From Kitasatospora paranensis (GTDB taxonomy: Bacteria; Actinomycetota; Actinomycetes; Streptomycetales; Streptomycetaceae), in the NCBI RefSeq assembly GCF_039544005.1, contig NZ_BAABKV010000001.1, positions 8,184,001 through 8,248,000 of the forward strand: a stretch of 64,000 bases of DNA, in the 5' to 3' direction. The translations under genes were made by a program, and so were the position numbers. Below are positions 56,142 through 64,000 of the stretch, in pieces. Positions within the stretch are counted from its first letter, which is position 1. Each line of letters starts with the position of its first letter. The notes beneath the pieces were generated by a model. That model did not search any database. It worked only from the letters and a program-made list of their open reading frames with translations, and was not told where the DNA came from.

Positions 56142-56212
56142 GGCCCGGCCCCTCGGTCGTCCGCGGCGCCGGACGAGGGCGGCCGAGAGGCGCCGGCAGG
56201 GTTTCGCCGTGG

Positions 56213-57259
56213 CTACGCCACGGGGGCGGTGGCGTCGTGCGGACTGAAGGTGCGGCGGTAGGCGGCGGGTGAGACGCCGAAGGCCGTCCGCATGTGGGTG
56301 CGCAGGGAGTTCCCTGAGCCGAGGCCGGCCCGGTGGGCCACCAGGTCGATCGCCAGGTCGGTGGTCTCCAGCAGGTGCTTGGCCATCTCCAGGCGCTGGG
56401 CGGTGAGCCACTGCACCGGGGTCATGCCGACCTCGTCGCGGAAGCGCCGGGTGAAGGAGCGCAGACTCATGCGGGCATGCTCGGCGAGCCGGTCCAGCGG
56501 CAGTGGTTCGCCGAGGTGCTCCAGGGCCCAGGCACGGGTGGCGGTGGTGCTGGCCACGGTGGGCTCCGGGACGGGGCGGTCGATGTACTGCGCCTGCCCG
56601 CCGTCCCGCCAGGGCGGGACGACGCACATCCGGGCGGCCCGGTTGGCGACGGCCGCACCGTGGTCACGGCGGATGATGTGCAGGCACAGGTCCACCCCGG
56701 CGGCCACGCCCGCGGAGGTCAGCACGTCGCCGTCGTCGACGAACAGGACGTCCTCGTCGAGCTTGACCCGGGGGTAGGCGCGGCGGAACTCCGGGGCGAG
56801 GTTCCAGTGGGTGGTGGCCGGCCTGCCGTCGAGCAGTCCGGCCGCGGCGAGCACGTAGGAGCCGGTGCAGATCGACACCAGCCGGGTGCCGGGCCGGATC
56901 CCGGCGATGGCCGCGGCGACCTCGGGCGGCAGGGGGCCGCCGCGGCCCAGCTCGGGCATGGCGTGCGTGGGCGGGACGATCACGGTGTCCGCGGCGGCCA
57001 GGGCGCTCGGGCCGGCCGCGGGCTGCACGGTGAACCCGGCGTCGCTGAGGACGGGGGCGCCGTCCGCGGTGCAGACCGTGACCTCGTAGAGGGGGCGCCC
57101 CTCGGCGTCCTCGGCGCTGCCGAAGACCCGGGACGGGATGCCGAGCTCGAAGGGCGGGACCCCTGGCAGGGCGAGCACGGCGATCCGGTGCCGCCCGACC
57201 GGTGCACCCGGTGTCCGGCCCTGCTCGCTCGTCGTCGTCTCCGCCTGCGTCCTGTCCAT
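56213..57259 (-). CDS. GlxA-family transcriptional regulator (DJ-1/PfpI and AraC domains)
   Basis: 348 residues. The N-terminal DJ-1/PfpI-like domain (RIAVLALPGVPPFELGIPSR; SICTGSYVLAAAGLLDG with the conserved Cys; THWNLAPEF) is followed by an AraC domain (LAEHARMSLRSFTRRFRDEV; AGLGSGNSLRTHMRTAFGVS). ATG at 57259 is the start. It is divergent from an oxidoreductase gene, and the space between them contains a palindrome, so it is its likely regulator. Confidence 0.9.
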   Translation of the reverse strand: MDRTQAETTTSEQGRTPGAPVGRHRIAVLALPGVPPFELGIPSRVFGSAEDAEGRPLYEVTVCTADGAPVLSDAGFTVQPAAGPSALAAADTVIVPPTHAMPELGRGGPLPPEVAAAIAGIRPGTRLVSICTGSYVLAAAGLLDGRPATTHWNLAPEFRRAYPRVKLDEDVLFVDDGDVLTSAGVAAGVDLCLHIIRRDHGAAVANRAARMCVVPPWRDGGQAQYIDRPVPEPTVASTTATRAWALEHLGEPLPLDRLAEHARMSLRSFTRRFRDEVGMTPVQWLTAQRLEMAKHLLETTDLAIDLVAHRAGLGSGNSLRTHMRTAFGVSPAAYRRTFSPHDATAPVA

Positions 57260-57279
57260 GGCCAGATCCTGTCACATAG

Positions 57280-57293
57280 TGGCCAAACGGCCA
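57280..57293. promoter_or_regulatory. Candidate GlxA-type operator
   Basis: TGGCC-AAAC-GGCCA (57280-57293) is a perfect 5-4-5 palindrome 20 bases upstream of the GlxA-like start and about 90 bases from the divergent oxidoreductase start at 57385. It is a plausible autoregulatory site. Confidence 0.4.
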
Positions 57294-57384
57294 ACACCGT
57301 GCCGCCCCGCCGTGTCGGATCGTGGACTGCGTCGCCGGGGGATCCCGGCGCACAGGGATCTAAGCGAAGGACGAGGCGGAGAAC

Positions 57385-58308
57385 ATGCGCGCAGTGGTCG
57401 TGGAGCAGTGGGGCGGGCCGGAGAACCTGGTCGAGCGCGAGATCGAGCGGCCCGAGCCCGGCCTGAACGAAGTCCTGGTGCGGGTGCACGCGGCCGGAGT
57501 GAACCCGGTGGACTGGAAGACCCGCGCCGGCGGCGCCCTCATCGAGTGGGGCGCCGTGCCCGCGGTCGGCTGGGACGTCTCCGGCACCGTCGAGGCCGTC
57601 GGCCCCGGCGTCGGCGTCTTCCGCCCCGGCGACGAGGTCTTCGGCATGCCGCTGTTCCCGCGCCAGGCCGGCGGATACGCCGAGTACGTTGTCGCCCCGG
57701 CCCGGCACTTCGCGCCCAAGCCGGCCGGCCTGACCCACGTGGAGGCGGCGGCGCTGCCGCTGGCCGCGCTCACCGCCTGGCAGGCCCTGGTCGACGCGGC
57801 CGACGTCCGGCCCGGGGAGCGCGTGCTGGTGCACGCGGCGGCGGGCGGCGTCGGCCACTTCGCCGTGCAGATCGCCAAGGCCCGCGGCGCCTACGTCATC
57901 GGCACCGCGAGTGCCGGCAAGCACGACCTGGTGCGGGAGTTGGGCGCTGACGAGGTCGTCGACTACCGGGCGGTCCGGTTCGAGGACGTGGTGTCCGACA
58001 TCGACGTGGTGCTGGACGGCCTCGGTGGGGAGACCGCCGAGCGCTCCCTGCAGGTGCTCCGCTCCGGCGGCCGGCTGATCACCCTGCCCGGCCCGGACGA
58101 TGTCCCCGCCGCCCGGGACGGCGTGCGGGCGGCCTGGGTCCTGGTAGAGCCCGACCATCTGGGCCTGCGCGAGATCGCCGCCCTGGTGGAGCGCGGCGCG
58201 CTGAAGCCCGTCGTCGAGACCGTGCTGCCGCTGGCCGAGGCCGCGAAGGCGCACGAGATCGGTGAGCTGGGCCGTACCACCGGCAAGATCGTCCTCACGG
58301 TCGACTGA
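57385..58308 (+). CDS. NADP-dependent zinc-type alcohol dehydrogenase / quinone oxidoreductase-like
   Basis: 307 residues of the medium-chain dehydrogenase/quinone oxidoreductase type. GroES-like N-terminal domain (VLVRVHAAGVNPVDWKTRAG; GDEVFGMPLFP), nucleotide-binding AAAGGVGHFAVQIAKARGA, and the terminal GRTTGKIVLTVD. No structural-zinc Cys cluster is present, so it is zinc-free quinone oxidoreductase-like. Start ATG at 57385. Probably regulated by the divergent GlxA-type protein. Confidence 0.9.
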   Translation: MRAVVVEQWGGPENLVEREIERPEPGLNEVLVRVHAAGVNPVDWKTRAGGALIEWGAVPAVGWDVSGTVEAVGPGVGVFRPGDEVFGMPLFPRQAGGYAEYVVAPARHFAPKPAGLTHVEAAALPLAALTAWQALVDAADVRPGERVLVHAAAGGVGHFAVQIAKARGAYVIGTASAGKHDLVRELGADEVVDYRAVRFEDVVSDIDVVLDGLGGETAERSLQVLRSGGRLITLPGPDDVPAARDGVRAAWVLVEPDHLGLREIAALVERGALKPVVETVLPLAEAAKAHEIGELGRTTGKIVLTVD

Positions 58309-58370
58309 GAGCCGGGCGCCCGGCGGGCCGCTTCCCGACGGAGGCCCGGTACGTGGCACCGCGGGCTCGG

Positions 58371-58709
58371 TCAGGCCTCCAGCGCCGCGCGGATGAGATC
58401 GCGCAGCTCGTCGTCGGTGATGCCGTCCGCGTCCCGGGGCCGCAGCCGGATGGTCGCCCGCCCGCTGACGAGAGCGGGGTGCCGGGAGCTGAATCCGCCG
58501 TCACGGTCCGTCCCCCAGCCGTAGATCGAGACGCCGTGCTGCCAGACGCCGACATGGAGCCTTCGCTTGCCGACCCGGAAGGTCGGCATCCCGTAGGAGA
58601 GCGACGGGCTCGCCTCCGGGAAGGCCTCCAGGATCAGGCCGCTCACCCGGTCGAACAGGGGGCGGTGTTCTGCGGCGATCGCGTCGACGTACTCCTGCAC
58701 GGCATCCAT
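58371..58709 (-). other. DUF1801 (YdhG-like, iron-chaperone-fold) domain with its own possible start
   Basis: 112 residues starting at ATG 58709 with GGG upstream: VQEYVDAIAAEHRPLFDRV, SLSYGMPTFRVGKRRLHVGV, WQHGVSIYGWG, and DADGITDDELRDLIRAALEA, a typical stand-alone DUF1801 protein. It lies in the same frame as the upstream LysR gene, with no stop between. If the fusion is not real, this is the separate gene. Function unknown. Confidence 0.55.
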
Positions 58710-59687
58710 GCGGCCCATTGTGGGAGAAAGCCGGGCCGCCGGCCGGGGAACCGGGCCGATGTCGGGTCCGTCCGCGTCGGGCCGCTGCCGCGTGCCCTCG
58801 TTCGCGTCGGCGAGCTCGCTCAGCAGGCCGACGAGAGCCGTGACGGCGGGTGACGGCCCGGTGCTCGGCCACAGCACGCCGTAGTCGAGGGTCGGTCCGT
58901 CGTCAAAGGGGACGAACGCGATGCCGGGCCGGCCGTGGTACGTGGCCGCGCGGGTGGCCACGATCGAGACGCCGAGGCCCGCGGCGATCAGGGCGGGGAC
59001 CTCGGTCCAGAACGTGTAGGCGGGGCCGCGGGGGACGGGGCGCCCGGAAGGGGTGCGGACGGGCAGGTGGAAGTCCAACAGGGCTTTCGGGACGGTGCCG
59101 CGCGGGGTGATCAGCGAGGCGTCGGCCAGGTCCTCCAGCGACACGCTCCGGCGGGCGGCCAGCGCGTGGCCGGCCGGCACCATCAGGGCCCGTGGCTCGC
59201 GGAACAGCACCGGTCCGCCGGTGATGCCGGGCTCGTCCACGGGGACTTCGCTCACCTGCACGTCCAGCTCGCCGCGCCGCAGCGGGCCGAGCGGGTCGTC
59301 GAACTGGATCTCGTGGATCTGCACGGTGCACCCGGTGTGCCGGCCGCGGAAGATCTCGGCCGCGCGGAGGACCAGATCGGCGCACCAAGGAGTGGAGTAG
59401 CCGATCCGCAGCGGACCGGTGATGCCGCGCGCCTCGGCGATCGCCCGGTCGAGGGCCTGCTGGATCTGCAGCTGCGCGGGCAGCAGGTCCTCGCGCAGTT
59501 GTGCGCCGAGCGCCGTGAGGCGGACCGTGCGGGAGGTGCGCTCGAACAGCGGCGCTCCGATGCGCCGCTCCTGCTTCTTGATGGCGTGGCTGACCCGGGA
59601 CGGAGTGATGTGCAGCCGCTCGGCGGTGCGTCCGAAGTGCAGTTCCTCGGCCAGCGCCAGGAAGATCTCGATGTCGCGCAGTTCCAT
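58371..59687 (-). CDS. LysR-family regulator running in frame into a DUF1801 domain
   Basis: 438 residues in one open frame. Residues 1-60 are the LysR helix-turn-helix (MELRDIEIFLALAEELHFG; AERLHITPSRVSHAIKKQE; PLFERTSRTVRL), and an effector domain extends to about 300. After a hydrophilic stretch (EGTRQRPDADGPDIG) the frame enters a complete DUF1801 domain (MDAVQEYVDAIAAEHRPLFD; LSYGMPTFRVGKRRLHVG; DELRDLIRAALEA) without a stop. ATG 59687 has GGAGG upstream. Either this is a real fusion, or the LysR stop was lost. The window-wide single-base losses do not restore a stop here, as no stop lies in the shifted frame between the two parts. Confidence 0.75.
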   Translation of the reverse strand: MELRDIEIFLALAEELHFGRTAERLHITPSRVSHAIKKQERRIGAPLFERTSRTVRLTALGAQLREDLLPAQLQIQQALDRAIAEARGITGPLRIGYSTPWCADLVLRAAEIFRGRHTGCTVQIHEIQFDDPLGPLRRGELDVQVSEVPVDEPGITGGPVLFREPRALMVPAGHALAARRSVSLEDLADASLITPRGTVPKALLDFHLPVRTPSGRPVPRGPAYTFWTEVPALIAAGLGVSIVATRAATYHGRPGIAFVPFDDGPTLDYGVLWPSTGPSPAVTALVGLLSELADANEGTRQRPDADGPDIGPVPRPAARLSPTMGRMDAVQEYVDAIAAEHRPLFDRVSGLILEAFPEASPSLSYGMPTFRVGKRRLHVGVWQHGVSIYGWGTDRDGGFSSRHPALVSGRATIRLRPRDADGITDDELRDLIRAALEA

Positions 59688-59724
59688 GCCCGCCCTCCGG
59701 ATCATGAACCTAGCGGTCAGTACT

Positions 59725-59739
59725 GCGTTGACACAACGC
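59725..59739. promoter_or_regulatory. Candidate LysR operator
   Basis: GCGTTG-ACA-CAACGC (59725-59739) is a perfect 6-3-6 palindrome 38 bases upstream of the LysR start and 240 bases before the divergent beta-lactamase-fold gene. It contains the TTG...CAA elements typical of LysR binding. The rest of 59688-59978 shows no gene I can support. Confidence 0.5.
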
Positions 59740-59978
59740 GCATCGATGACCTGTCGGACAACGCGGCCTTGCCGACTTCGCCGTTGTCCGCACCATGACG
59801 ACGCGTCAGGCTGGAGATCGGCGCCCGAGGGGCGGCGACCGGGCCCGCCGCCCCGATCGCGGCGTGGAGCCCGTCGGTCCCGCGCAGGCGGCCGCGTGGC
59901 GTGCACACTGCACGACCCGCACGACCCGCACGTCCCAGGATGCGGCGCTCGGATCGAACGTCGAAGGCAAGGAGATCC

Positions 59979-61210
59979 ATGATGGGACAGCGCAACGGCG
60001 GCTTCTCCGCGGCAGGGCTGCGCAGGATCCGCGACGTGCTGGAGCGGCACGTCGACTCGGGGAGGATCCCCGGACTCGTCGCCCTGGTCGGCCGCGGGGA
60101 CGAGACGCACGTCGAGGCGCTCGGGACGATGAACCACGGCGGTGGCGCGCCCATGCGCCGGGACACCATCTTCCGGATGGCCTCCACGTCCAAGCCGGTC
60201 ACCATGGCCGCGGCGGCGGTCCTGCTGGACGAGTGCCGGCTGCGCCTGGACGACCTGGTCGAGCCCTGGCTGCCGGAGCTCGCCGACCGCCGGGTGCTGA
60301 AGCAGATCGACGGCCCGCTGGACGACACCGTGCCCGCCGGGCGGCCCGTCACCGTGCGGGACGTGCTGACGTCGACGTTCGGTCTGGGTATGGACATGAC
60401 CGTGCTGGGGACCCCGATCATGGGCGCGGTCTTCGAACGGGGGCTCACACCCGACCTGCCGACCCCGATGCCCGAGCCGGACGAGTGGATGCGCCGCCTC
60501 GGCGAGCTCCCGCTGATGCACCAGCCCGGTGAGCGCTGGCAGTACCACATCGCCAGCGACCTCCTCGGCGTCCTCGTCGCCAGGGTCACCGGCCGGTCCT
60601 TCGAGTCCTTCCTGCAGGAACGCGTCCTCGAACCCCTGGGGATGGCGGACACCGGCTTCCACATACCCGCCGACAAGGCCGATCGGATGCCGACCCTCTA
60701 CGCCCCCGACCCGCAGACCGGAGAGTTCCACGTGTGGGACGAGGCGGCGGACGGGCGGTGGAGCAAGCCCCGGCGTTCCCCGGCGGCGGTGGCGGGCTGG
60801 TCTCCACCGTGGACGACTACCACGCCTACTTCCGGATGCTGCTGAACGGCGGCCGCCACGAGGGCGGGCGGATCCTGTCCCGGCCCGCCGTCGAGCTGAT
60901 GACCACCAACCGCCTCACCGCCGAACAGAACGCCGCCCGCACCGTCATGGCCCGCGACAACGTCCACGTCTCGTACGGCCAGGGCCAGCACGGCGGTTGG
61001 GGGCTCGGGATGGCGGTGCGCACCTATCGCGGCGACTATGCGCCCGTCGGCCAGTTCGGCTGGGACGGCGGCAGCGGCACCTCCACCTACGCCGACCCGC
61101 AGCACGGGGTCACCGGGATCCTGCTCACCCAGGTCGGCATGTCCGTCCCCGACGCGGCCCGCCTCATCCACGACTTCTGGACCACCGTCTACCAGGCCCT
61201 CGACGACTGA
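59979..61210 (+). pseudogene. Beta-lactamase-fold serine hydrolase, frameshifted
   Basis: About 410 residues after repair. It has SxxK as STSK (FRMASTSKPVTM), a RYHIASD-like segment QYHIASDLLGVL with Tyr in place of the YxN Tyr, and a late HGGWGLGMAV that fits the HxG-type third motif. The frame breaks at CCCC 60768-60771, one C missing, joining RWSKP to AFPGGGGGLVSTV. ATG at 59979 has AAGGAG upstream. Probably an esterase or peptidase regulated by the divergent LysR protein. Confidence 0.82.
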
Positions 61211-61260
61211 CACCGGCTGGCACCGGCCGACACCGGCTGGCACCGGCCGACACCGGCCCG
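61211..61260. repeat. Short tandem repeat of CACCGGCTGGCACCGGCCGA
   Basis: Two exact copies of a 20-base unit (61211-61230 and 61231-61250), with a third partial copy, lie directly after the beta-lactamase-fold stop codon. They can fold into GCCGG/CCGGC hairpins and may act as a weak terminator. Confidence 0.6.
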
Positions 61261-61351
61261 GTGTCCGGTCGGCGCGCCCGATCCGTCGTTCGTCGGATCC
61301 GTCCCTCCCACCGGTCGGACGGCGATGCCGAAGGTCGACAGGATCGGGCCG

Positions 61352-61717
61352 TCAGGCCGTCCAGGCCTTGAGCTGTACGGCGACCTCGCGTACCGGCAGC
61401 CCGTCGCGGGCCGCGCGCGCCAGCGACAGGACGCCGTCGAGGCCCGGACTCACGGGAAGCCCGCAGGCGGCCAGGTAGGCGGCGGTCACCGTAGCCGCGT
61501 ACAGCAGGTTGCGGGCCTCCAGGCTCGGGTTGCGCGCGAGCTCGCACAGCAGCGCCGCCGCCTTGTGGTGGGCCTGCGGATACACCTCCTGGTCCAGGAG
61601 CTCGGCCCGGTGCCGCGCCTCGGCCGCGATCGGCACCCCGTAGTCCACCACCTGCGGGTCCCCGGGGATCTGCTGTGCGACCGCGAGGATCCACGCGAGG
61701 TCGATCTTCAGGTTCAC
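61352..61717 (-). CDS. Doc/Fic-like toxin of a type II toxin-antitoxin pair
   Basis: 121 residues. It resembles the short Fic/Doc-like toxins of streptomycetes: MNLKIDLAWILAVAQQIPGD at the start (here GTG), RAELLDQEVYPQAHHKAAAL, LEARNLLYAATVTAAYLAACG, and a helical C-terminus. The canonical Fic motif HPFx(D/E)GNG is not present; HHKAAALLCEL stands at its place, so its activity may differ. GTG at 61717 overlaps the antitoxin stop by GTGA. Confidence 0.75.
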   Translation of the reverse strand: MNLKIDLAWILAVAQQIPGDPQVVDYGVPIAAEARHRAELLDQEVYPQAHHKAAALLCELARNPSLEARNLLYAATVTAAYLAACGLPVSPGLDGVLSLARAARDGLPVREVAVQLKAWTA

Positions 61718-61977
61718 GCGGCGTCCCGCGACGCGCTGCGGGTGGTGTCCGCGGGCAGGCCCGGGTAGCGGTCCTCCCCGAATTCCTCCTCGAAAGCGGT
61801 GGCGTAGGAGGCGATGAACGCCTGGGCGCCGGCCATGAACGCGGCCCGGGACTCGTTCACGTCCTGCTCGATCAGATCGGCGAGGTAGCCCTGCAGGCTC
61901 AGCCCCCGCCGCTTGGCACGCTCCTCGGCCGCCGCACGGATCCCGTCGTCCAGCCGGATGTTCGTCTGCTTCGCCAT
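61714..61977 (-). CDS. Ribbon-helix-helix antitoxin
   Basis: 87 residues. The N-terminus is a ribbon-helix-helix DNA-binding module (KQTNIRLDDGIRAAAEERAK, then RGLSLQGYLADLIEQ), followed by a helical toxin-binding part (AFIASYATAFEEEFGEDRYP). It precedes and overlaps the toxin gene by GTGA, the standard antitoxin-first layout. It presumably represses the operon by binding upstream of 61977. Confidence 0.85.
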   Translation of the reverse strand: MAKQTNIRLDDGIRAAAEERAKRRGLSLQGYLADLIEQDVNESRAAFMAGAQAFIASYATAFEEEFGEDRYPGLPADTTRSASRDAA

Positions 61978-62155
61978 ACCTCGATGCTAGCAGTCGATAC
62001 CAGTGGATAGCGCCGGGTCCGGCACCGTCTTCCAGGGGCGGGTGCCCCGGGGTGCGGGCGGGACGGGGGCGATCCGCCACGCTTCGAGGGCGCGTCTCGG
62101 GACCGGTCAGGAATGGAGAAGCGTGGGCGGCCGGGTGCCTCGTAGCGTGGTGGTC

Positions 62156-62803
62156 ATGGCAAACACCACTCCCACCGCAGTCGCCCTGTCCCTCGGTTCC
62201 GTCACCGTCGAGGTGGCCGATGTCGAGGCCGCCGGCCGTTTCTACCGCGCTTTCGGCGTGGACACCCGGATCCGTCTGCGGGCGGCCGAGGCGCCCTCGG
62301 CCGGATTCCGCGGGTTCACCCTGGCGCTCACGGTGTCCGGTCCGGCCACCGTCGACGGCTTCGTCGGCGCGGCCGTGGCGGCCGGCGCCACGGTGCTCAA
62401 GCCCGCCGCGAAGTCGCTGTGGGGCTACGGCGGCGTCGTCCAGGCCCCGGACGGCACGATCTGGAAGATCGCGACCTCGGCCAAGAAGGACACCGGCCCC
62501 GCCACCCGCGAGATCGACGACGTCGTCCTGCTGCTCGGCGTCGAGGACATGAAGGCCACCAAGCAGTTCTACGTCGGCCGGGGCCTGGCCGTGGCCAAGA
62601 GCTTCGGCAGCAAGTACACCGAGTTCGCCCCCGGGCGGGCCGGCTCCGTCAAGCTGGCGCTCTACAAGCGCCGGGCCCTGGCCAAGGACCTCGGCGTGCC
62701 CGCCGACGGCACCGGCGCGCACCGCATCGTCCTCGGCGGCACCGCCGACACCTTCACCGACCCGGACGGCTTCGCCTGGGAGCCCGCCCCGGCACAGCCC
62801 TGA
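62156..62803 (+). CDS. Two-domain VOC (glyoxalase/bleomycin-resistance fold) protein
   Basis: 215 residues. Two VOC modules: VTVEVADVEAAGRFYRAFGV and VVLLLGVEDMKATKQFYVGRG, each followed by a strand ending in APDGTIWKIA or TDPDGFAWEPAP. Metal-ligand positions are partly preserved. It starts at ATG 62156. VOC proteins cover glyoxalases, dioxygenases and resistance proteins; the substrate here is unknown. Confidence 0.85.
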   Translation: MANTTPTAVALSLGSVTVEVADVEAAGRFYRAFGVDTRIRLRAAEAPSAGFRGFTLALTVSGPATVDGFVGAAVAAGATVLKPAAKSLWGYGGVVQAPDGTIWKIATSAKKDTGPATREIDDVVLLLGVEDMKATKQFYVGRGLAVAKSFGSKYTEFAPGRAGSVKLALYKRRALAKDLGVPADGTGAHRIVLGGTADTFTDPDGFAWEPAPAQP

Positions 62804-63312
62804 CGACCTGCCGCCCACCTGGGACGAGGCCGGGGCACGCTTCCACTGCCTTCAGAACCGCCGACCGTCCGACGAGCAAATTGGCCTCCCGGGCCCGTAT
62901 GGGCGTGCTGCAGCGGCGGCGCAGCCATCGAAGGCTGCGAGGTCGAGGGCCCGGCCGAGGCGATCAACCCGGTCGGCCACGGCACCGTTTCCGCACTGGT
63001 GCTGGGCGAGGGACCCTCCACCACCTGCTACCTCCCTGAACGGCGAGCCTTCGCACGCAGGCTCGCCGCCGACTCCGTGATCGCCGGATCGTCGTCATGA
63101 CCCGCCGGGTCGGGAAGGGGCGGCCCGAGCCGGCGGAGCCGGACATCTGGACGAGTGCCCGATGCGTCGCCCGACAAGCGGGCTGCCGCGCGCCGGGCTC
63201 CGTACCGACTGTCGCCCTCCGCTTCCCGTCGGGCACCCGATCGGACGACCGGTGCCAGCATCGACTGGCCGGCACCGAACCGCGATGCCGGGCCGACAGA
63301 CGGGGGACACCC
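62804..63312. other. Intergenic region with a possible degraded coding fragment
   Basis: 509 bases between the VOC gene and the small secreted-protein gene. On the plus strand an open frame ends at 63100 (stop TGA) and reads as WACCSGGAAIEGCEVEGPAE, INPVGHGTVSALVLGEGPST and CYLPERRAFARRLAADSV, with no start codon. It may be the tail of a lost secreted-protein gene. The rest, including the wide upstream frame from 63097 leading into the secreted protein, has no support. Confidence 0.3.
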
Positions 63313-63798
63313 ATGCGCGGAACACGCCGCCTCGCAGCAGCAGGCGCCTTCATCCTCGCCCTCTCCGGCGGGGCAACCGTGGCGACCACCCAGTCGGCCT
63401 CGGCCGGCGGCTGGGGCTGCACGGGCACGGAGGTCAGCGGCTCACCCTTCCCGGAGACCAACTTCTACGTCAACAGCCCGATCTACGGCTACATCCACAT
63501 CTACTACGACGCGTCAACCGGCTACAACTGCGCCGTCAACGTGAAGACGGGGAGTGGCTACGGCGTCCCGACCGACACCGAGATCGAACTCCAGGAGTGC
63601 GCGCAGGACGTCCCCGGCACCTGCACCGTCATCAACGATCAGTGGGACCCGCCGGTGAACTCGACGGCGCTCTACACGTACTACGCCGGCCCGGTGCGGG
63701 TGTACGGCAAGGGGCACTGCATCAGCTACTACGGCCTCGCCTTCGCCCCCGACGGAACGTACGGCATGGCCGGGAACGCCCAGGGCACCCACTGCTGA
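63313..63798 (+). CDS. Small secreted Cys-rich protein of unknown function
   Basis: 161 residues. A signal peptide (RLAAAGAFILALSGGATVA) is followed by a domain with six Cys (GGWGCTG; YNCAVN; LQECAQ; GTCTVI; GHCISY; GTHC) and many Tyr (TNFYVNSPIYGYIHIYYD). It may be disulfide-rich. ATG at 63313 has GGGG upstream. A perfect hairpin terminator follows. I recognise no family. Confidence 0.7.
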   Translation: MRGTRRLAAAGAFILALSGGATVATTQSASAGGWGCTGTEVSGSPFPETNFYVNSPIYGYIHIYYDASTGYNCAVNVKTGSGYGVPTDTEIELQECAQDVPGTCTVINDQWDPPVNSTALYTYYAGPVRVYGKGHCISYYGLAFAPDGTYGMAGNAQGTHC

Positions 63799-63817
63799 CG
63801 GGCCGGTTCGACACGCC

Positions 63818-63850
63818 GTGGTGCTCCCCGTGGGACCAGGGGAGCACCAC
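63818..63850 (+). terminator. Perfect 12-bp hairpin terminator
   Basis: GTGGTGCTCCCC (63818-63829) pairs exactly with GGGGAGCACCAC (63839-63850) around a 9-base loop, 20 bases after the secreted-protein stop codon. The rest of the window to 64000 looks like a promoter region (GCTAGCCTGAC at 63933-63943), and an ATG at 63995 could begin the next gene. Confidence 0.8.
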
Positions 63851-64000
63851 GTGGGCGCTGCGAGGGGATCGCGCCGGACTGGCACAGGTGCCGTCAACTC
63901 CGCCAAGTGCCACCTGCATCCGCGGCGGGCCCGCTAGCCTGACGGCCAGTCGAACGGGCGTGGGGTTCGCCCGCGGGCCTGTGGGGGTGGGGTATGGAGA

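Noticed and set aside
59901..59978. Earlier start for the beta-lactamase-fold protein at 59901
   Set aside because: The extension is a Pro/Arg-rich shadow and lacks a ribosome site; ATG 59979 has AAGGAG at the right spacing.
1..64000. Mobile elements, CRISPR arrays and tRNA/rRNA genes
   Set aside because: No transposase or integrase motifs, no regularly spaced repeats and no cloverleaf sequences were noticed. The short tandem repeats at 25137 and 61211 lack spacers.

Overview
This window is chromosomal DNA from a high-GC actinomycete, most likely a streptomycete-family organism (Streptomyces or Kitasatospora). The coding bias is strongly GC at third positions, starts are often GTG, overlaps of the GTGA/ATGA type are common, and the gene families are typical of soil Streptomycetaceae: ECF sigma, CseABC, sortase, CtaG, secreted glycoside hydrolases with ricin-type lectin repeats, and many TetR/LysR/AraC regulators. 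I see no tRNA, rRNA, CRISPR array, transposase or prophage genes. It reads as accessory or chromosome-arm DNA rich in secreted proteins and one-gene regulator/enzyme pairs.

Layout. 1-8.3 kb: the tail of an ECF sigma factor; a Tat-exported GH127-type glycosidase behind a LacI-type operator; an SDR/TetR divergent pair; a two-component system; and a secreted GH114-type protein. 8.3-24.4 kb: a kinase-like phosphotransferase, a lytic transglycosylase, a TetR-controlled alkyl-DHAP-synthase-like flavoenzyme, a CtaG-like membrane protein, an MpaB-like oxygenase joined to EF-hands, a LuxR regulator with a SnoaL-like protein, an MFS transporter opposite a LysR regulator, and an exo/endonuclease/phosphatase-family membrane protein. 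24.4-36 kb: a second two-component system, a secreted TNT-domain protein, a cseA-cseB-cseC operon, a sortase with a small membrane-anchored partner, a CAP-domain protein, and the remnant of an alpha-amylase (two CBM20 domains only). 36-51 kb: an acetyltransferase, a lamin-tail-domain extracellular protein, an unrecognised cytoplasmic protein, RNA 2',3'-cyclic phosphodiesterase, several secreted proteins of unknown function, regulators, and a GH16 glycanase with two ricin modules. 51.3-56.1 kb: the most interesting block, one strand only. It encodes a cytoplasmic S8 protease, a glycosyltransferase-like protein and a sugar nucleotidyltransferase, all translationally coupled, followed by two coupled small paralogous proteins, the first of which ends in a repeated Cys-Gly-Ser-Val-Gly motif. 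This looks like a peptide-modification (RiPP-like) cassette. 56-64 kb: a GlxA-type regulator with a quinone-oxidoreductase-like enzyme, a LysR-DUF1801 fused frame opposite a beta-lactamase-fold hydrolase, a Doc/Fic-like toxin-antitoxin pair, a VOC protein, and a small secreted protein.

A caution that affects the whole window: about seventeen genes are interrupted by an apparent single-base loss. Every one is in the same direction, and nearly all sit in a run of three to five G or C. This is the pattern of uncorrected long-read consensus errors, so most entries typed as pseudogene are probably intact genes in the organism. The truncated amylase is different, because it lacks its whole catalytic domain.
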